This document shows, piece after piece, positions 9,584 to 21,427 of a stretch of DNA of 64,000 nucleotides. A program made the translations under genes and the position numbers. Numbering within the stretch: position 1 is the first letter of the stretch; the number at the start of each line of letters is the position of its first letter. A model generated the notes under the pieces. That model made no database searches. It saw only the letters and a program-made list of their open reading frames with translations, and was not told where the DNA came from. Source of the DNA: Xestospongia bergquistia. Taxonomy: Eukaryota; Porifera; Demospongiae; Haplosclerida; Petrosiidae. The DNA lies in the NCBI GenBank assembly GCA_963965975.1, contig OZ014413.1, positions 1,676,501 to 1,740,500 on the forward strand. Reading direction: 5' to 3'.

Positions 9584-12500
9584 ATGGCTTCTATGCTGGA
9601 GGCTAAACCTGAAGAGGAGGCCGTAAAAAAGTACAGAAGAGTCGTTGTCGAGGAGTTTAATAATCAGTATGCTGTCATCAGTTCAGTTCTAAAGGGTTCT
9701 ATGCAAACGTTTGTTGAGAAAGCATATGCTGCTCGTCTGATATCTGAGACTGTTATGAAATGTAAAGAATTCTCTATGATCGCTACTGAGTTTAAGGCTG
9801 GCTTACAATTCGAACACACAGTCCTAGATATACAACAGTATTGTCAACGTTTTCTTGATATTCTTGAGGATCTTGGTGGTCCTGCTGTAAGTGCTGGAAA
9901 ACATCTCGATATCAGATGGAGTGCAGGGAAATTTTTGACTACGTCAGGTATGCAAGCTGAGAAGCCCTTTAATCAATACTTACAATTGATACTAGCTGTA
10001 TATATGTGCACATAAATACAATAATAAATATATAATCCTGTTTGTCTAGCTTTTACCTAGTCTCACATAGCCAGTTCCTTTCTTAAATTTAAAAGAGGAA
10101 CTTCCTTTGCAAGACTATAGGTCTTATCATAGATCACACCATTTTTGAATCGATGAACATTGATAAATCAGAGCAGTCTCCTCCACCCAGTTACACCTAT
10201 AATGGTATTATATAGTTGACTGTATTGAAATCCTAATTCTTATTATTTACTCATTTTTTTATTTAATAGTACTAATAGTATTTCTTATAGGAATCCAAAA
10301 TTCTGAACACTTAGTAGTATTTCACGAAGAAACCAACAAAGGTAAATGATATACAATGCTATTTTTGTTGTAAGTTGTTGTCTTTTTAACTAGCTCTTAA
10401 TTTAATGACAGATAAAATAAAGCAAATACCAAACCTGGCTAAAATAGCTTACCACTTACAAAAGAGTTTTGCTATCCTCTGTATATCAGTGAAGGAAGTC
10501 CTTAAAACCAGCAGTGTTCATTTAGATGATGCTAAATTATTTATCCATGTGTTATTGGATAGTAAAATTCGTCCAAAACTTGAACCTTTTCATGAGGGAC
10601 TTCAGAGCATCACTAGTTTTGACAATTTTATCATTTTTTTGCATAATCATCGCTTTGTTGGATACCTCAATTATGACATTTTGAAGGCGCTTGCTGGATT
10701 AGCTAAAAATGAAGATATCAACAAGCAGATTGGTGAATATGAAAAAGAATATGTTGAGTTTCTTCAAGATGCTTCATTTTCTCATGTCTTGTCGATATTT
10801 TCTCAATATCCTGATCTTAAACCAGCTGCAGTCATTGGATTTCCTTATGATCCAGTTGGTTTTCATCTTGATAGTCAGCGATGGTCATTGGAGAAGATTT
10901 GTGACTGGATTATATCGTTTGGAGGGATTTGTGGATCTGGTGGTTATCAACTAGATGACATAACAGATAGTTCTATTCTCGTTACATATGTCATATTTCC
11001 CTCAGCTTTACCCAATGTTTTAAGAGATCTCACTGATCCAGTTATATTACAGAAGTTTAAGGATATCGGAGTGAGAGTACAGTTACCAGACTCAATTAGA
11101 GAGTACCTTAGTGAAGGTATTTATTTAATTATTACGTTGTGGCTAATGAATATTGTCCTTCAGATCTTTCAGTTCTGTGTATACTTCCTGGCGAAGTCAG
11201 TGATACATCTGTTTTAGTGGGTGTATTTTAGTTTGCATAGATATTTAATTTCTAATTATATAGCGTCATGATGATGAAGTTGAAGAATTGGTTCCTCCAA
11301 CTCTCACAGGTATAATAAATCATATTGAATTATTATAACAATAGATGCATATTAAAAGGCAGCCTGGATCCGACTACTCGAATATTGCAAAGACACTTAA
11401 AGGCTCTGTCACAACTAGTTCTGCCTGTAGAGACTGTTCAGTTATTGTATACAGAGGGTGTGATCTCCAAGGACATCCTAGATGAAGTAGAAAAATTAGG
11501 AGGCTCTATAGCTAATGATCCATTGTCATCAATATGCCGCATAGTGTCTAAAGACCAAAAGCAACTAAAAGTCTTTGCTAGTGTTTTATTACATTCAAAG
11601 AAGACAGTGCCAATTGCTATTGTCCTTCTAAAAGAATATGGTAAATAAACTGTGAATTATAATCTAGTTGGTTAATGTATAATTGCAGTGAAAATTGTCC
11701 AGCAAATGTCTATATTCCCAAGTCAACATCAGATTACTGAAGACACTATCAGTAGTTTGGAGAAAACTGTTCCATCTGTAGCTGTTTTCGCTGAAAAGGG
11801 TCATACCACTACAGGTATAACATTTAGGATTTTAATTTGATTATAATCAACAGCATTAGATGATATCACTGTGATGGTAGAACATCAGAAAATTAACAGT
11901 GGAGGTTTTAATGAGCAATCTCGTTCTCATTTTGAAAGCTTGCGTCAAAATTTCAGAAATCTGATTTGTACTCTAACACGTCTCATAGCTGTCGGTGTTG
12001 CTTCACTTAATGAATTCAAATCATTCCTCAAAAGATACTACAAAGAATTAAAACCACAACTAGAGCATGCTAATTCATTTGTAGATACCATGGCTTTAAT
12101 TGAGGAGAAGTATAATGTTATCAACGTTAGTTGCTTGGAGACCATTATTAATCATTATGATGTTGAAGATGCTAAAGTTCTTATTACAGATTATAAGATG
12201 GAGGTTAATACATTTTGTGAGAAAGTCACTCTTAGCATGTGCTTTAATCAGAGTTTTAAGTCAGTTTCATTTTCTTGTTTACTCACGTGTGAGACTGTCC
12301 AGTTCACCTTGGAGTGGAAGTCTGACAAGGTCTATTTGAAAAATGTATTAGATCTCCTATCTGAAGTCTTCAAGGACAACCACAATAGCATATATGTCAC
12401 AGATATTAGACAGGAGAACTTTGTCCAAGTTATATGCTATTGTCCACAACATATCACTAACTTGTTGGTGATAGAACCAAAGAAAAACAGTGAAGCGTTG

Positions 12501-14556
12501 GAGAAATTTGAGGTTATACAATTGACAATTGGTTACTACACAGTATGGGAGTATGAAAGAGACAAAGTACATAATTTTTTTACCAACTAATTACAGTACA
12601 TTGCATTTTTTACATAGGATTTGACTGGAAAGGAATTCTATGAGATGAAGAAAAACTCCATAGGTAACAATTATCATTAACATGTATAGCTCATATTGAC
12701 AAACTCATAATAATTTTTGTTTATTAGAACCCATCAAAGAATTAAAATCAGTTCCAGAAAACACGCAAAAGGAGTTAGAAAAAAAACTGGAAATGATTAA
12801 TAAAATAAGTAAAGTAAAGACAGCTGAGAATGAACAATTGCGCAAAGAAATAGGTATGGAAGAGTTTAGCTAACCTTTAATGTCTCTACATTTTTGATTC
12901 ATAAATTCTAGTTTATGTAATGTATATCTCTTCCTCATGTATATATATGTATATATATATATATAATTTTTTAGAGAGGTTAAAATCACAACCTGATGAA
13001 AAAGTTGAGAAAATTACTGAGCCAGAGAAGATTATGAAAGGTATTTTTATTTTGGAATGCAGAATGCAAACGCTGTTGGATGACCAAAATTATTAAAACT
13101 TCTGTATATGCACCGTATATGTTGGTTGACATTATGTGTTAACTATATTCTCTCATATAGGAATAGAATTAAAATCTACAGAGAAACAGAAAGAGATAGA
13201 ATCACTGCAGGGAGTAATAACATTGTATTCTTTGAAATTAAGAGAGCAAGAAAAGACAATTATTCGGTTATCAAAGACATTGACAGGTATTTCAATTACA
13301 TACAGAGCTATTCAACTAAATTTTGTTTGCATGTTAGATGTGAGAGAGACACTTCAAGTTAGACGTCAGTTTCTACATTTCAGTCAAAAGAGTGCAATAA
13401 TTGATGATGAAGGTATTTTCTTCAAGATGCTTCATTTTATTTTAAAAGTAAAAGTAGTATTATCAAAAACAGGATATATTCTGTAACAGGCAATATATTA
13501 ATTGTTACTTTATTTCTTATTCTTTTTTACATAGATTCACAAGTTCCAATGCTAAATGACAACTGGAATGCAGATTTACAGAGTCCACCAGTCCAGACTG
13601 TTATGTCTAATTTCAGCATACACAAGAAAAGTGATAAAGAGTGGTATAGTCCTAGTTTTCTTTCTCATCCGAATGGCTATGAAATGTGCCTTCGTATAAT
13701 AGCTAATGGTCAATATGAAGGATATGGAACACATCTGAGTTTGTACATCCATTTGATGGCAGGTAAAAATGATGATAATTTGTCATGGCCATTTCGAGGA
13801 GAAGTAAAGGTTCAGCTCATCAATCATAAGGGCAACAATGTTGAACTAAGTATATTTTTTCATGATTTTTTCGGTAATCAAGCTTGCAACCGTGTCATCA
13901 ATGGTATTCCAGTTAATGGTGGCCTTGTCAATAGGGTAGGTCAGGGCAGAGCTCTCTTTATTTCTCATGACAAACTCCAGGGCAGTGAATTTCTAAGAGA
14001 TGATAGCATCAGAGTTGTAATCAAAGAAATTATTGTTTATGCAGCACCTTTACCAGAAATTGCTCCATCAGCAGTTCTTGATTTTGTAATCACTAATTTC
14101 TCAAAGTGTAAGAGATCGAATGAAGAATGCATCAGCCAGTCATTTTATTCCCATGAGTATGGCTACAAATTGTCACTTCTGGTCTATCCCAATGGCAGAG
14201 ATAAATGGAAAAACAAGTACATCTCTATTTTTGTTCATCTCATGAAGGGTGAAAATGATGACAAACTAACCTTTCCATTTCGTGGTGATATTCTTGTTCA
14301 AATTGTTAACTGGAGAGAGAACAAGCGTCATGTTGAGCAACTTATAGAATTTAATAAGGAGACTGATCCAAGAGGTGACTATGGGGCTCGTGTAACTGGA
14401 TTGGCTGGGTTTTTGTCAGGGAGACAGTATCGAGGATATGGGTTTCCAGATTTTTTATCACACGAGTTTTTGGAGTTTGACGAATCACGTAATACTCAGT
14501 ATGTGAATGATGATGATTCCATACATGTAAGGGTAACAAAAATAACACTTGCTTAA
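9584..14556 (+). CDS. Gene A: modular adaptor-like protein with two MATH (TRAF-C) domains
   Basis: I infer 13 exons: 9584-9947, 10291-10341, 10394-about 11178, 11264-11309, 11359-11640, 11689-11814, 11854-12566, 12618-12663, 12728-12853, 12975-13040, 13161-13286, 13338-13412 and 13535-14556. Most introns are phase 1. Domain order: a helical N-domain of about 115 residues (shared with genes D and F), a diverged ELKPQ module, a CARD-like helical module (LLYTEGVISKD), a second ELKPQ module (KELKPQLEHA then CLETIINHY), a charged coiled coil, and two tandem MATH domains (SPSFLSHPNGYEMCLRI, then SQSFYSHEYGYKLSLLV). MATH domains of TRAF proteins bind receptor and adaptor peptides; no RING or TRAF zinc fingers are present. 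The exon 3 donor is uncertain, because a GTATAC donor near 11179 is needed to keep the frame. No lesion is seen elsewhere. A role as adaptor for the helicase genes is an inference from shared modules. Confidence 0.8.
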
Positions 14557-14957
14557 GAAAATCACATTTTCCATAAAACCTTAACACAAATAGTTTCTTT
14601 TCTTGTAGTCACATCCACATGTCATATTGTTCAAATTTTGCTTTTAAATTATAATAAATTTAAATCCTAAAGACTTAGACAGGTTATTACCACTTTAACT
14701 GGATGCTAAACAGAAACAACAGTGAAGCAAACTCTACAGATTAGCTGGAAGGGAGTACTTCTTTAAATAATTGCCACACAGTGTGTATACAGCTACTAAA
14801 ACTGTCATCAAATAGGATACATTTATAGTGCTTTTACAGTAAACAGGGAGGGGCTCATTACATCAAGTGATACAAACTTTAATGAACAATATATTTCTTT
14901 CTACTTTTTATATAATGGCTTTAAGAGACTTCAAAACAATTGCTGTCAATATTTTGC
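14557..14957. other. 3' flank of gene A, part of a repeated duplication unit
   Basis: No gene. The sequence (for example around 14640-14860) recurs with divergence after the other MATH-encoding segments near 17880-18420 and 21540-22080, so it belongs to a segmental duplication unit. Confidence 0.6.
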
Positions 14958-15083
14958 ACAAACTAACTTGTGCTGAAAATATAATTCAATATTTGGGTAT
15001 GCTTTTCATTGTCCAGGAGATATCTGTTGAGTTTTTGACGATCAATTGAGAGAGGTGTTTCACCTTAGGTACTATGGAGTTGA
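14958..15083 (-). pseudogene. KMO pseudogene fragment 1
   Basis: The segment matches part of the N-terminal third of the KMO copies (for instance ACTAACTTGTG and GACGATCAATTGAGAGAGG) in the same minus-strand sense, but it is short, interrupted and flanked by unrelated sequence. It is most like copy 3. A relic of the duplication that also produced the 18.5-kb fragment. Confidence 0.8.
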
Positions 15084-15282
15084 ATTCATTGCTGAGCACT
15101 TCAACCTTGTGATATACACTAGTAACACTATTAAAGCTTTTCCACAATACTATTGAAATAATGTTGAAATAATATTGACAGCAGATATACTTTTCCAGGC
15201 ACTAATTAAACTCACTCATTATTCAGGCTACCTCTAGAATCTTTTAAATGATCACTGAGCTCTGTTACACACATGACCATTG

Positions 15283-15335
15283 CGAATTGGTTAGGGTGGA
15301 GTATATTTGGGCATGCCCAGTAGTGACCTTGAGCC
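15283..15335 (+). promoter_or_regulatory. Shared upstream element of the Death-domain genes (copy 1)
   Basis: A phrase with an inverted CCAAT box (ATTGG), GGAGTATATTTG, and GGGCATGCCCAGTAGTGAC lies 20-75 bp before the start codon of pseudogene B. The same arrangement recurs at 19338-19388, is split at 22530-22570, and is found again at 51228-51275. In the better-kept copies the core reads CGCGCATGCTC, which resembles an NRF-1 half site. Its position and conservation suggest a core promoter; function is inferred. Confidence 0.5.
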
Positions 15336-15358
15336 CCACCCATCAAATCTTTGCAACT

Positions 15359-17769
15359 ATGGCTGTGCCCGACCAGTTTTTGAATGGAAAGCCTAATATA
15401 ATACATGAGCTATACGAGCATGTCAGGGTTGGTATACTAACTGGCACAAACTTGGTGTACTTCTCAAGTTAGATATATATTACTAAGTTAAATGATATCA
15501 AATCACTAAATGAAGATAGTGATTTCAAATCATTAAAGATGTTTGAATTGTGGTTGAGTAGCAAACCTAATGCTACAAGAAGAGAGATTATAGAGACACT
15601 AAAGAAGTCAGCCATTAGTGAGAATGCTATTGCTGAACAATACAAAAAGACATTACCAGAAAGTAAGTATGAGCAGAGAATTAAGAGAACGTGTTCAATT
15701 TGTTTCTTTGTATAATAGTTCAAAAAGAGGTTGCTACTTTACTACTACAGAAACACTCTGAGTCTTTCTCGCAACTCACTCTACCTTCAAAGATAGTTCA
15801 TATTTTGTATACAGAGGGAGTCATCTCTAAGGAGACATTCAATGGATTGGAGCAATCAGGTCTGCTAACTGATGGTCCATTGAGAGCACTGTCTGGTACT
15901 GTATCTGAAGACCCAAACAAGTTAGGAATTTTCAGTTCTGTTTTATTAAAATCAGAGGAGACAGCACATGTAGGACAAGTTATACTCAAAGAGTACAGTA
16001 AGTTGTTTAATTTTATAGATTCATAGTATTAACATTTTGTATAGATGAAAACTTTCCTCAAGTACAAGTATGGCCAAGTCAACCAGGTTTGTAATCAAAT
16101 GAGATTATTATTATGTACATTTTTGTACGTAACAATAGATATTAGTAGTCTTGATACTACATCAACTTCTATTAATCAAAGTTAGTTTTCTCAGCACTCC
16201 TAAATAATGAATTACCTATACTTCCATTAAGGTACTATAACAGCGCTATATCTTCCACCAACTTTTCAATACGATTTTGATCGAATGAGGACAGAATTGG
16301 GACGTCTTGTTCATAGTGTAGCACCTCTTATTAAATCTGCTTTGATAAGTTTCCCTTCTTCATCAGAACCACCTCTTTCACAGCAGGAGTTCTCTTTCTC
16401 ACTGAAAGAACTCAAAAAGTATCTTAAAAGGTGTTTTCGAGAGCTAAAACCTCAACTATCTATAGCTGAATCATTTGATGATGTTATGGACATTGTAGAA
16501 GAAAAATGTACGATAATCAATGTTGCCTGCTTGGAAGCTGTTATCGATCACTACAACATTAAAGAAGCCAAAGATCATATTGCAACTTACAAATCAGCTG
16601 TTGAAAAATTCTGTGAAGATGTCAAGCTCAGTGTGTTATTAAGTGAGAACTTTATGATAGGTTCATCCACTCCTCTCAAGTGTGAAACCATTGAGTTTAT
16701 CCTAGAATGGAAAGCAGATGAGCACACACTCAGTGAAATACAAGATCTGTTATGGAAAGCATTTGGAGGTATGGCTAAGAGAGTTTTAGTTACAAAAGTA
16801 AGAGAAGGCAACTCCATCATTGTAACTTGCTATGCTCCACGACATATGATGGATATTCTACAAATGGAAGCAGAGAAAAATCTTGACCCATTGATAAAAC
16901 TGGGATTACTTAAATTAACTATGGGCTACCATGTTATATGGGATATGTGTAAAAGAGAAAAGGTAAGAAATGTGTAATACTAAGCAAGAATATGTATGTT
17001 GATATACTTGTATGTAGGAGGAGGTGAGAGCTCTTGAAGAGAAAGTCATATCAGAGGAAATAGCAATGCCAAAATCTTCTCCAAAAGGTGAGCACTATAA
17101 TGATACACGTGATATAAAGGATCACGTAATTAAACATTTAGTTTATACTAATATGGACAGAAAACAGCAAGACCAGTCACCTTGGTGACCAGTCAAATTC
17201 ATTATTCATGTTAATATTTTGTAATCAAAGAAATTATTGTTTATGCAGCACCTTTACCAGAAATTGCTCCATCAGCAGTTCTTGATTTTGTAATCACTAA
17301 TTTCTCAAAGTGTAAGAGATCGAATGAAGAATGCAACAGCCAGTCATTTTATTCTCATGAGAATGGCTACAAATTGTCACTTCTGGTCTATCCCAATGGC
17401 AGAGATAACTGGAAAAACAAGTGCATCTCTATTTTTGTTCATCTCATGAAAGGTGAAAATGATGACAAACTAACCTTTCCATTTCGTGGTGATATTCTTG
17501 TTCAAATTGTTAACTGGAGGGAGAACAAGTGTCATGTTGAACAACTTATAGAATTTAATAAGGAGACTGATCCAAGAGGGAGCTATGGGGCTCGTGTAAC
17601 ACGACTGGCGGGGTTATGGTGGTTATTGTCAGGGAGACAGTATCAAGGATATGGATTTCCAGATTTTTTATCACACAAGTTTTTACAGTTTGATGAATCA
17701 CGTAATACTCAGTATGTGAGTGATGATGATTCCATACATGTAAGGGTAACAAAAATAACACTCGCTTAA
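15359..17769 (+). pseudogene. Chimeric pseudogene B: Death domain, CARD-like, ELKPQ, then MATH tail
   Basis: The 5' part copies gene C: a Death-domain exon from ATG 15359, a CARD-like exon 15719-15997, a short exon near 16046-16087, an ELKPQ exon (about 16233-16962) and the start of the next exon. The Death-domain exon is broken by a 2-bp insertion near 15433 and a further 4-bp gain near 15474, leaving a stop at 15470-15472. At about 17187 the gene C-like sequence stops and, after some 30 bp, becomes the end of the first MATH domain and all of the second (to 17769), closely matching gene A. A stop (TAA) lies just before the MATH part in its frame, so the join is not an in-frame fusion. The ELKPQ part is itself intact (RELKPQLSIAESFDDV, NVACLEAVIDHY). 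Best read as a recombination product without function. Confidence 0.75.
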
Positions 17770-18473
17770 GAAAATCACATTTTCCATAAAACCTTAACAC
17801 AAACTTCATTTGAAATATTTTGTTTTCTTGTTTTTCTTTAATTATCTTTATTGTTATATGCTAGTCACATGCACATGTATATTGTTCAACTTCTGCTTTT
17901 AAATTATAACAAATTTAGACAAGTTATTAACACTTTAACTGGATGCTAAACAGAAACGACTACATTAATATAACACATAATTAAGTATAGTTATAAGGTA
18001 ATCACTGAGTCATACTAATAAGCAAGTCAATGCTAATAAAATATTTTCTAGTTTGATAGCTACCAATAGGTGTAACGTTTTTGGCCAAATTAACTTGATC
18101 CAATAATGTTAATATATCATCTAACTAATCTAACTCAACAATAAAAAGTTATAACCATATTAACTATTAACTAAAAGTCTAAACAAATATATTCAGAGTA
18201 TTTTCAATGCCCAATAGAGAACAATAACATAATTTGTCTTAACAGTGAAGTAAACCCTACAGATTCGCTGGGGGAAGGGGGTATTTTTTAAAATTATTGC
18301 CACACAGTGTGTGTACAGCTACTAAAACTGTCATCAAATAGAAGAATACAATAAACATGGAGGGGCTCATTATATCAAGTGATACAAACTTTAATGAACC
18401 ATAATTATATTTCTTTCTACTTTTTACATGATGGCTTTAAGAGACTTCAAAACATTTGCTGTCAATATTTTAC
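17770..18473. other. Duplicated 3' flank, no gene
   Basis: The sequence is shared with 21430-22080 and in part with 50500-50770, including a phrase beginning TATTCAGAGTATTTTCAATG. A repeat unit lying between MATH tail and KMO fragment; no coding content. Confidence 0.6.
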
Positions 18474-18846
18474 ACAAACTAACTTTTGTTGAAAATATAA
18501 TTCAATATTTGGGTATGCTTTTCATTGTCCAGCAGATATCTGTCTCGCCTTGTGTGTTATAGAGTTGACTAGATGATGTACCATTTAGTGAGTGTATCAT
18601 ACGTCCATTGACAGGAACACACATTGGTATGATTTCTTCCTCACATCCTATGGTACTCAGAGCTGCTCTTCCTCTATGACAAAGTGTGAAGTTAATACTC
18701 CGACCTTGTCCAATATTTCAATTAGGTATATCAGGTCGAGACTCATATAGTTCTACTTTGAATCCTTGATTAGCTAAGAAGATTGTCCGCACACAACCAA
18801 CTAGTCCACCTTCTATTACAGCAAATGGTTTCTCTATGTCACACAT
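18474..18846 (-). pseudogene. KMO pseudogene fragment 2 (5' half)
   Basis: Matches KMO copy 3 from its start codon region (CAT at 18844-18846) inward, including CAACCAACTAGTCCACC, ACTCCGACCTTGTCC and AGAGTTGACTAGATG. It has an internal deletion near 18540, and the rest of the gene is absent. The GGDACACTTTATAAGG-like upstream sequence of copy 3 is also retained, to about 18900. A decayed duplicate of copy 3 in the same orientation. Confidence 0.88.
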
Positions 18847-19373
18847 TTCTGTAATCAAGTGAGAGAGAGAGGACACTTTATAAGGTTAGATATTTTATGC
18901 ATACATTAACAAGTAAGAGAGAAACATATTTCATAAGGTTACGTATTTTATTCTATATTACATAATAATGATGGAGATGTAAGTATAATAGAATTTTTTA
19001 ATAATTACACCCTTCTGCTACTGGTGATGTTAAAAATTAATGTAAAGTTCAAGGTTCAAGGCTTAGTATAGGGTCTTGGGTTCAGACATTACTTGATGAT
19101 AGCAAAATTTTAAATAAATATCAAAAACTTGGAACTTGTATTGATATTCATGGCTGAGCACTTCAGCTTTGTGATATACACTATTAAACTGTTCCACAAT
19201 ACAATACTATTGAAATAATGCATTGACAACAAATATACTTTATCATACACTAATTAAACTCACTCATTATTCAAGATACCTATAGCATGTTTTAAATGAT
19301 CACTGAGCTCTTGTAATACTGTTACACACATGACCACATGACCATCGAGGGTTAGGGCGGAGTATATTTGCGC
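18847..19373. other. Duplicated 5' flank with shared promoter element (copy 2)
   Basis: No gene. 18900-19330 recurs with changes at 22120-22500 and 50810-51200. The promoter-like element with AGTATATTTGCGCATGCTC lies at about 19338-19388, and the ATG inside its GCGCATGC core is the first start codon available to the next gene relic. Confidence 0.55.
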
Positions 19374-21427
19374 ATGCTCATTAGTGACCTTGAGCCTCGC
19401 CCATCAAATCTTTGCTGTCAGTACTTTCACCAAGCAGAGTTTTTGTTTTTAGCAAAGGCAGAATTGACAACATTCTATAAAAATGGTACTGCCTACTTGT
19501 TTAGATCCCACTACGGCCGTTTAAGCTCAGTACTAAGAACATGTATTGCGATGTTTGTTGAGAAAGCATACGAAGCTGGTTTGATAACTGAGCAAGTCAA
19601 GGGAGCTGTTATCCATTGTGGTCATGCTCAATATATTAAATGTTTTTCTGACGTATATGAAGAGTTCACAAGAGGGTTGGAGTTGAGAAATACTATCTTG
19701 GATATTCAGACGCATTATCAAAAACTTGTTGACATTCTTAAAGACCTTGGTGGACCACCAACAGATGTTGGTGGAGAAATTGAAGAAAAGCTATCAACTT
19801 TATTTAGTATGTAATCATTCTATCACTACATAAATAGATATAGATGTTTGGTTACAATTATACTTGAGGTATTATATCTTTATATTTTATTTAATTGATT
19901 TCAGATCTTACAAATTTCTTGAGTTGTGATGCAGACTCAGCTACTTCAATAGTCACAAGTCAATATGCATGCCTACATTATGAAGAATTGGATAAAGAAT
20001 GTGATGACAGGGTCATGATTGAAGTATCTCAAAAATACAGTGACTTCATCAAAATAGGCCAAAGTCTTAATTTATCAAAGGATACACTGGACAATATTAC
20101 TGAAAATGAACAAGCAAGAAAAACTGCTGTACTGTATGAATGGAAAAAAACTGAAAGGTAGTACTGGTACCTTTATTGAACTTATAAATGCTTTCTTGAA
20201 AATGAAAGATAGGATTGTTACTGAATCTATTTTGAGATATCTTTCAAGGAAAACTAAATCAGAGCCATTGACAAGGACACTTCATCTTGCTCCAGAAAAA
20301 GCAAAAGATTGTTATCCAAATTGGGACAAATTAACAGAGAGTGAGAAGGAAGCCATGCTGGATCAGTAGCAAGCTTCTGATTAATAAAATACTTTAATTG
20401 TTCGTTAAGTCTTGCCATGAAAGAAGTACCAGGTGTGATACAATTAGAATCAAATTGAGCATCAGCTGGAAGAACGATACCTTTAGAAATAGCCTACAAG
20501 CAAACAATATAATTATATAAAGACAAAGGAATAAACAATATAATAATTGAAAAACATTCAATACACATGTAACTAAAGATAGGATAGACATAAGAAGATC
20601 ACAAATTTACAATTTATTATTATTGTTTATTCCATTTGATGGCAGGTAAAAATGTTGATAATTTGTCATGGCCATTTCGAGGAGAAGTAAAGGTTCAGCT
20701 CATCAATCATAAGGGCAACAATGTTGAACTAGGTATATTTTTTCATGATCAAGCTTGCAACCGTGTCATCAATGGTATTCCAGTTAAAGGTGGCCTTGTC
20801 AATAGGGTAGGTCAGGACAGAGCTCTCTTTATTTCTCATGACAAACTCCAGGGCAGTGAATTTCTAAGAGATGATAGCATCAGAGTTGTAATCAAAGAAA
20901 TTATTGTTTATGCAGCACCTTTACCAGAAATTGCTCCATCAGCAGTTCTTGATTTTGTAATCACTAATTTCTCAAAGCGTAAGAGATCGAATGAAGAATG
21001 CATCAGCCAGTCATTTTATTCCCATGAGAATGGCTACAAATTGTCGCTTCTGGTCTATCCCAATGGCAGAGATAAATGGAAAAACAAGTACATCTCTATT
21101 TTTGTTCATCTCATGAAAGGTGAAAATGATGACAAACTAACCTTTCCATTTCGTGGTGATATTCTTGTTCAAATTGTTAACTGGAGAGAGAACAAGTGTC
21201 ATGTTGAGCAACTTATAGAATTTAATAAGGAGACTGATCCAAGAGGGGACTATGGGGCTCGTGTAACTGGATTGGCTGGGTTATTGTCAGGGAGACAGTA
21301 TCGAGGATATGGGTTTCCAGATTTTTTATCACACAAGTTTTTGGAGTTTGACGAATCACGTAATACTCAGTATGTGAGTGATGATGATTCCATACTTGTA
21401 AGGGTAACAAAAATAACACTTGCTTAA
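19374..21427 (+). pseudogene. Chimeric pseudogene B2: N-domain and Death domain joined to MATH tail
   Basis: An exon at 19374-19806 encodes the helical N-domain (FVEKAYEAGLITEQVKG). After an intron, 19905 onward encodes a Death domain (FIKIGQSLNLSKDTLDNI) like gene D. A one-base change in an A-run near 20148 shifts the frame and gives a stop at 20159-20161; the rest of the domain continues in another frame to about 20368 (NWDKLTESEKEAM). There the homology ends abruptly, an antisense XRN exon follows (20370-20493), and from about 20627 the sequence resumes inside the first MATH domain and runs through both MATH domains to 21427. The MATH part is open but has lost its own start and the first third of MATH 1. 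A functional product is unlikely. Confidence 0.75.
20370..20493 (-). pseudogene. Single exon of an XRN-type 5'-3' exoribonuclease, antisense
   Basis: Read on the minus strand, an acceptor (GCTTGTAG) is followed by a frame giving AISKGIVLPADAQFDSNC and then ITPGTSFMARLNEQLKYF. This matches the conserved FDSNCITPGT-FM-RL block of XRN1/XRN2, the 5' to 3' RNA-decay nucleases. Only one exon's worth is present, between two unrelated segments of pseudogene B2, so it is a transplanted fragment rather than a gene. The parent is not in this window. Confidence 0.8.

Noticed and set aside
17221-17769. Functional fusion of a gene C-like protein to a MATH tail
   Set aside because: The Death-domain exon is frameshifted, and a stop precedes the MATH part in its own frame with no acceptor at the join.
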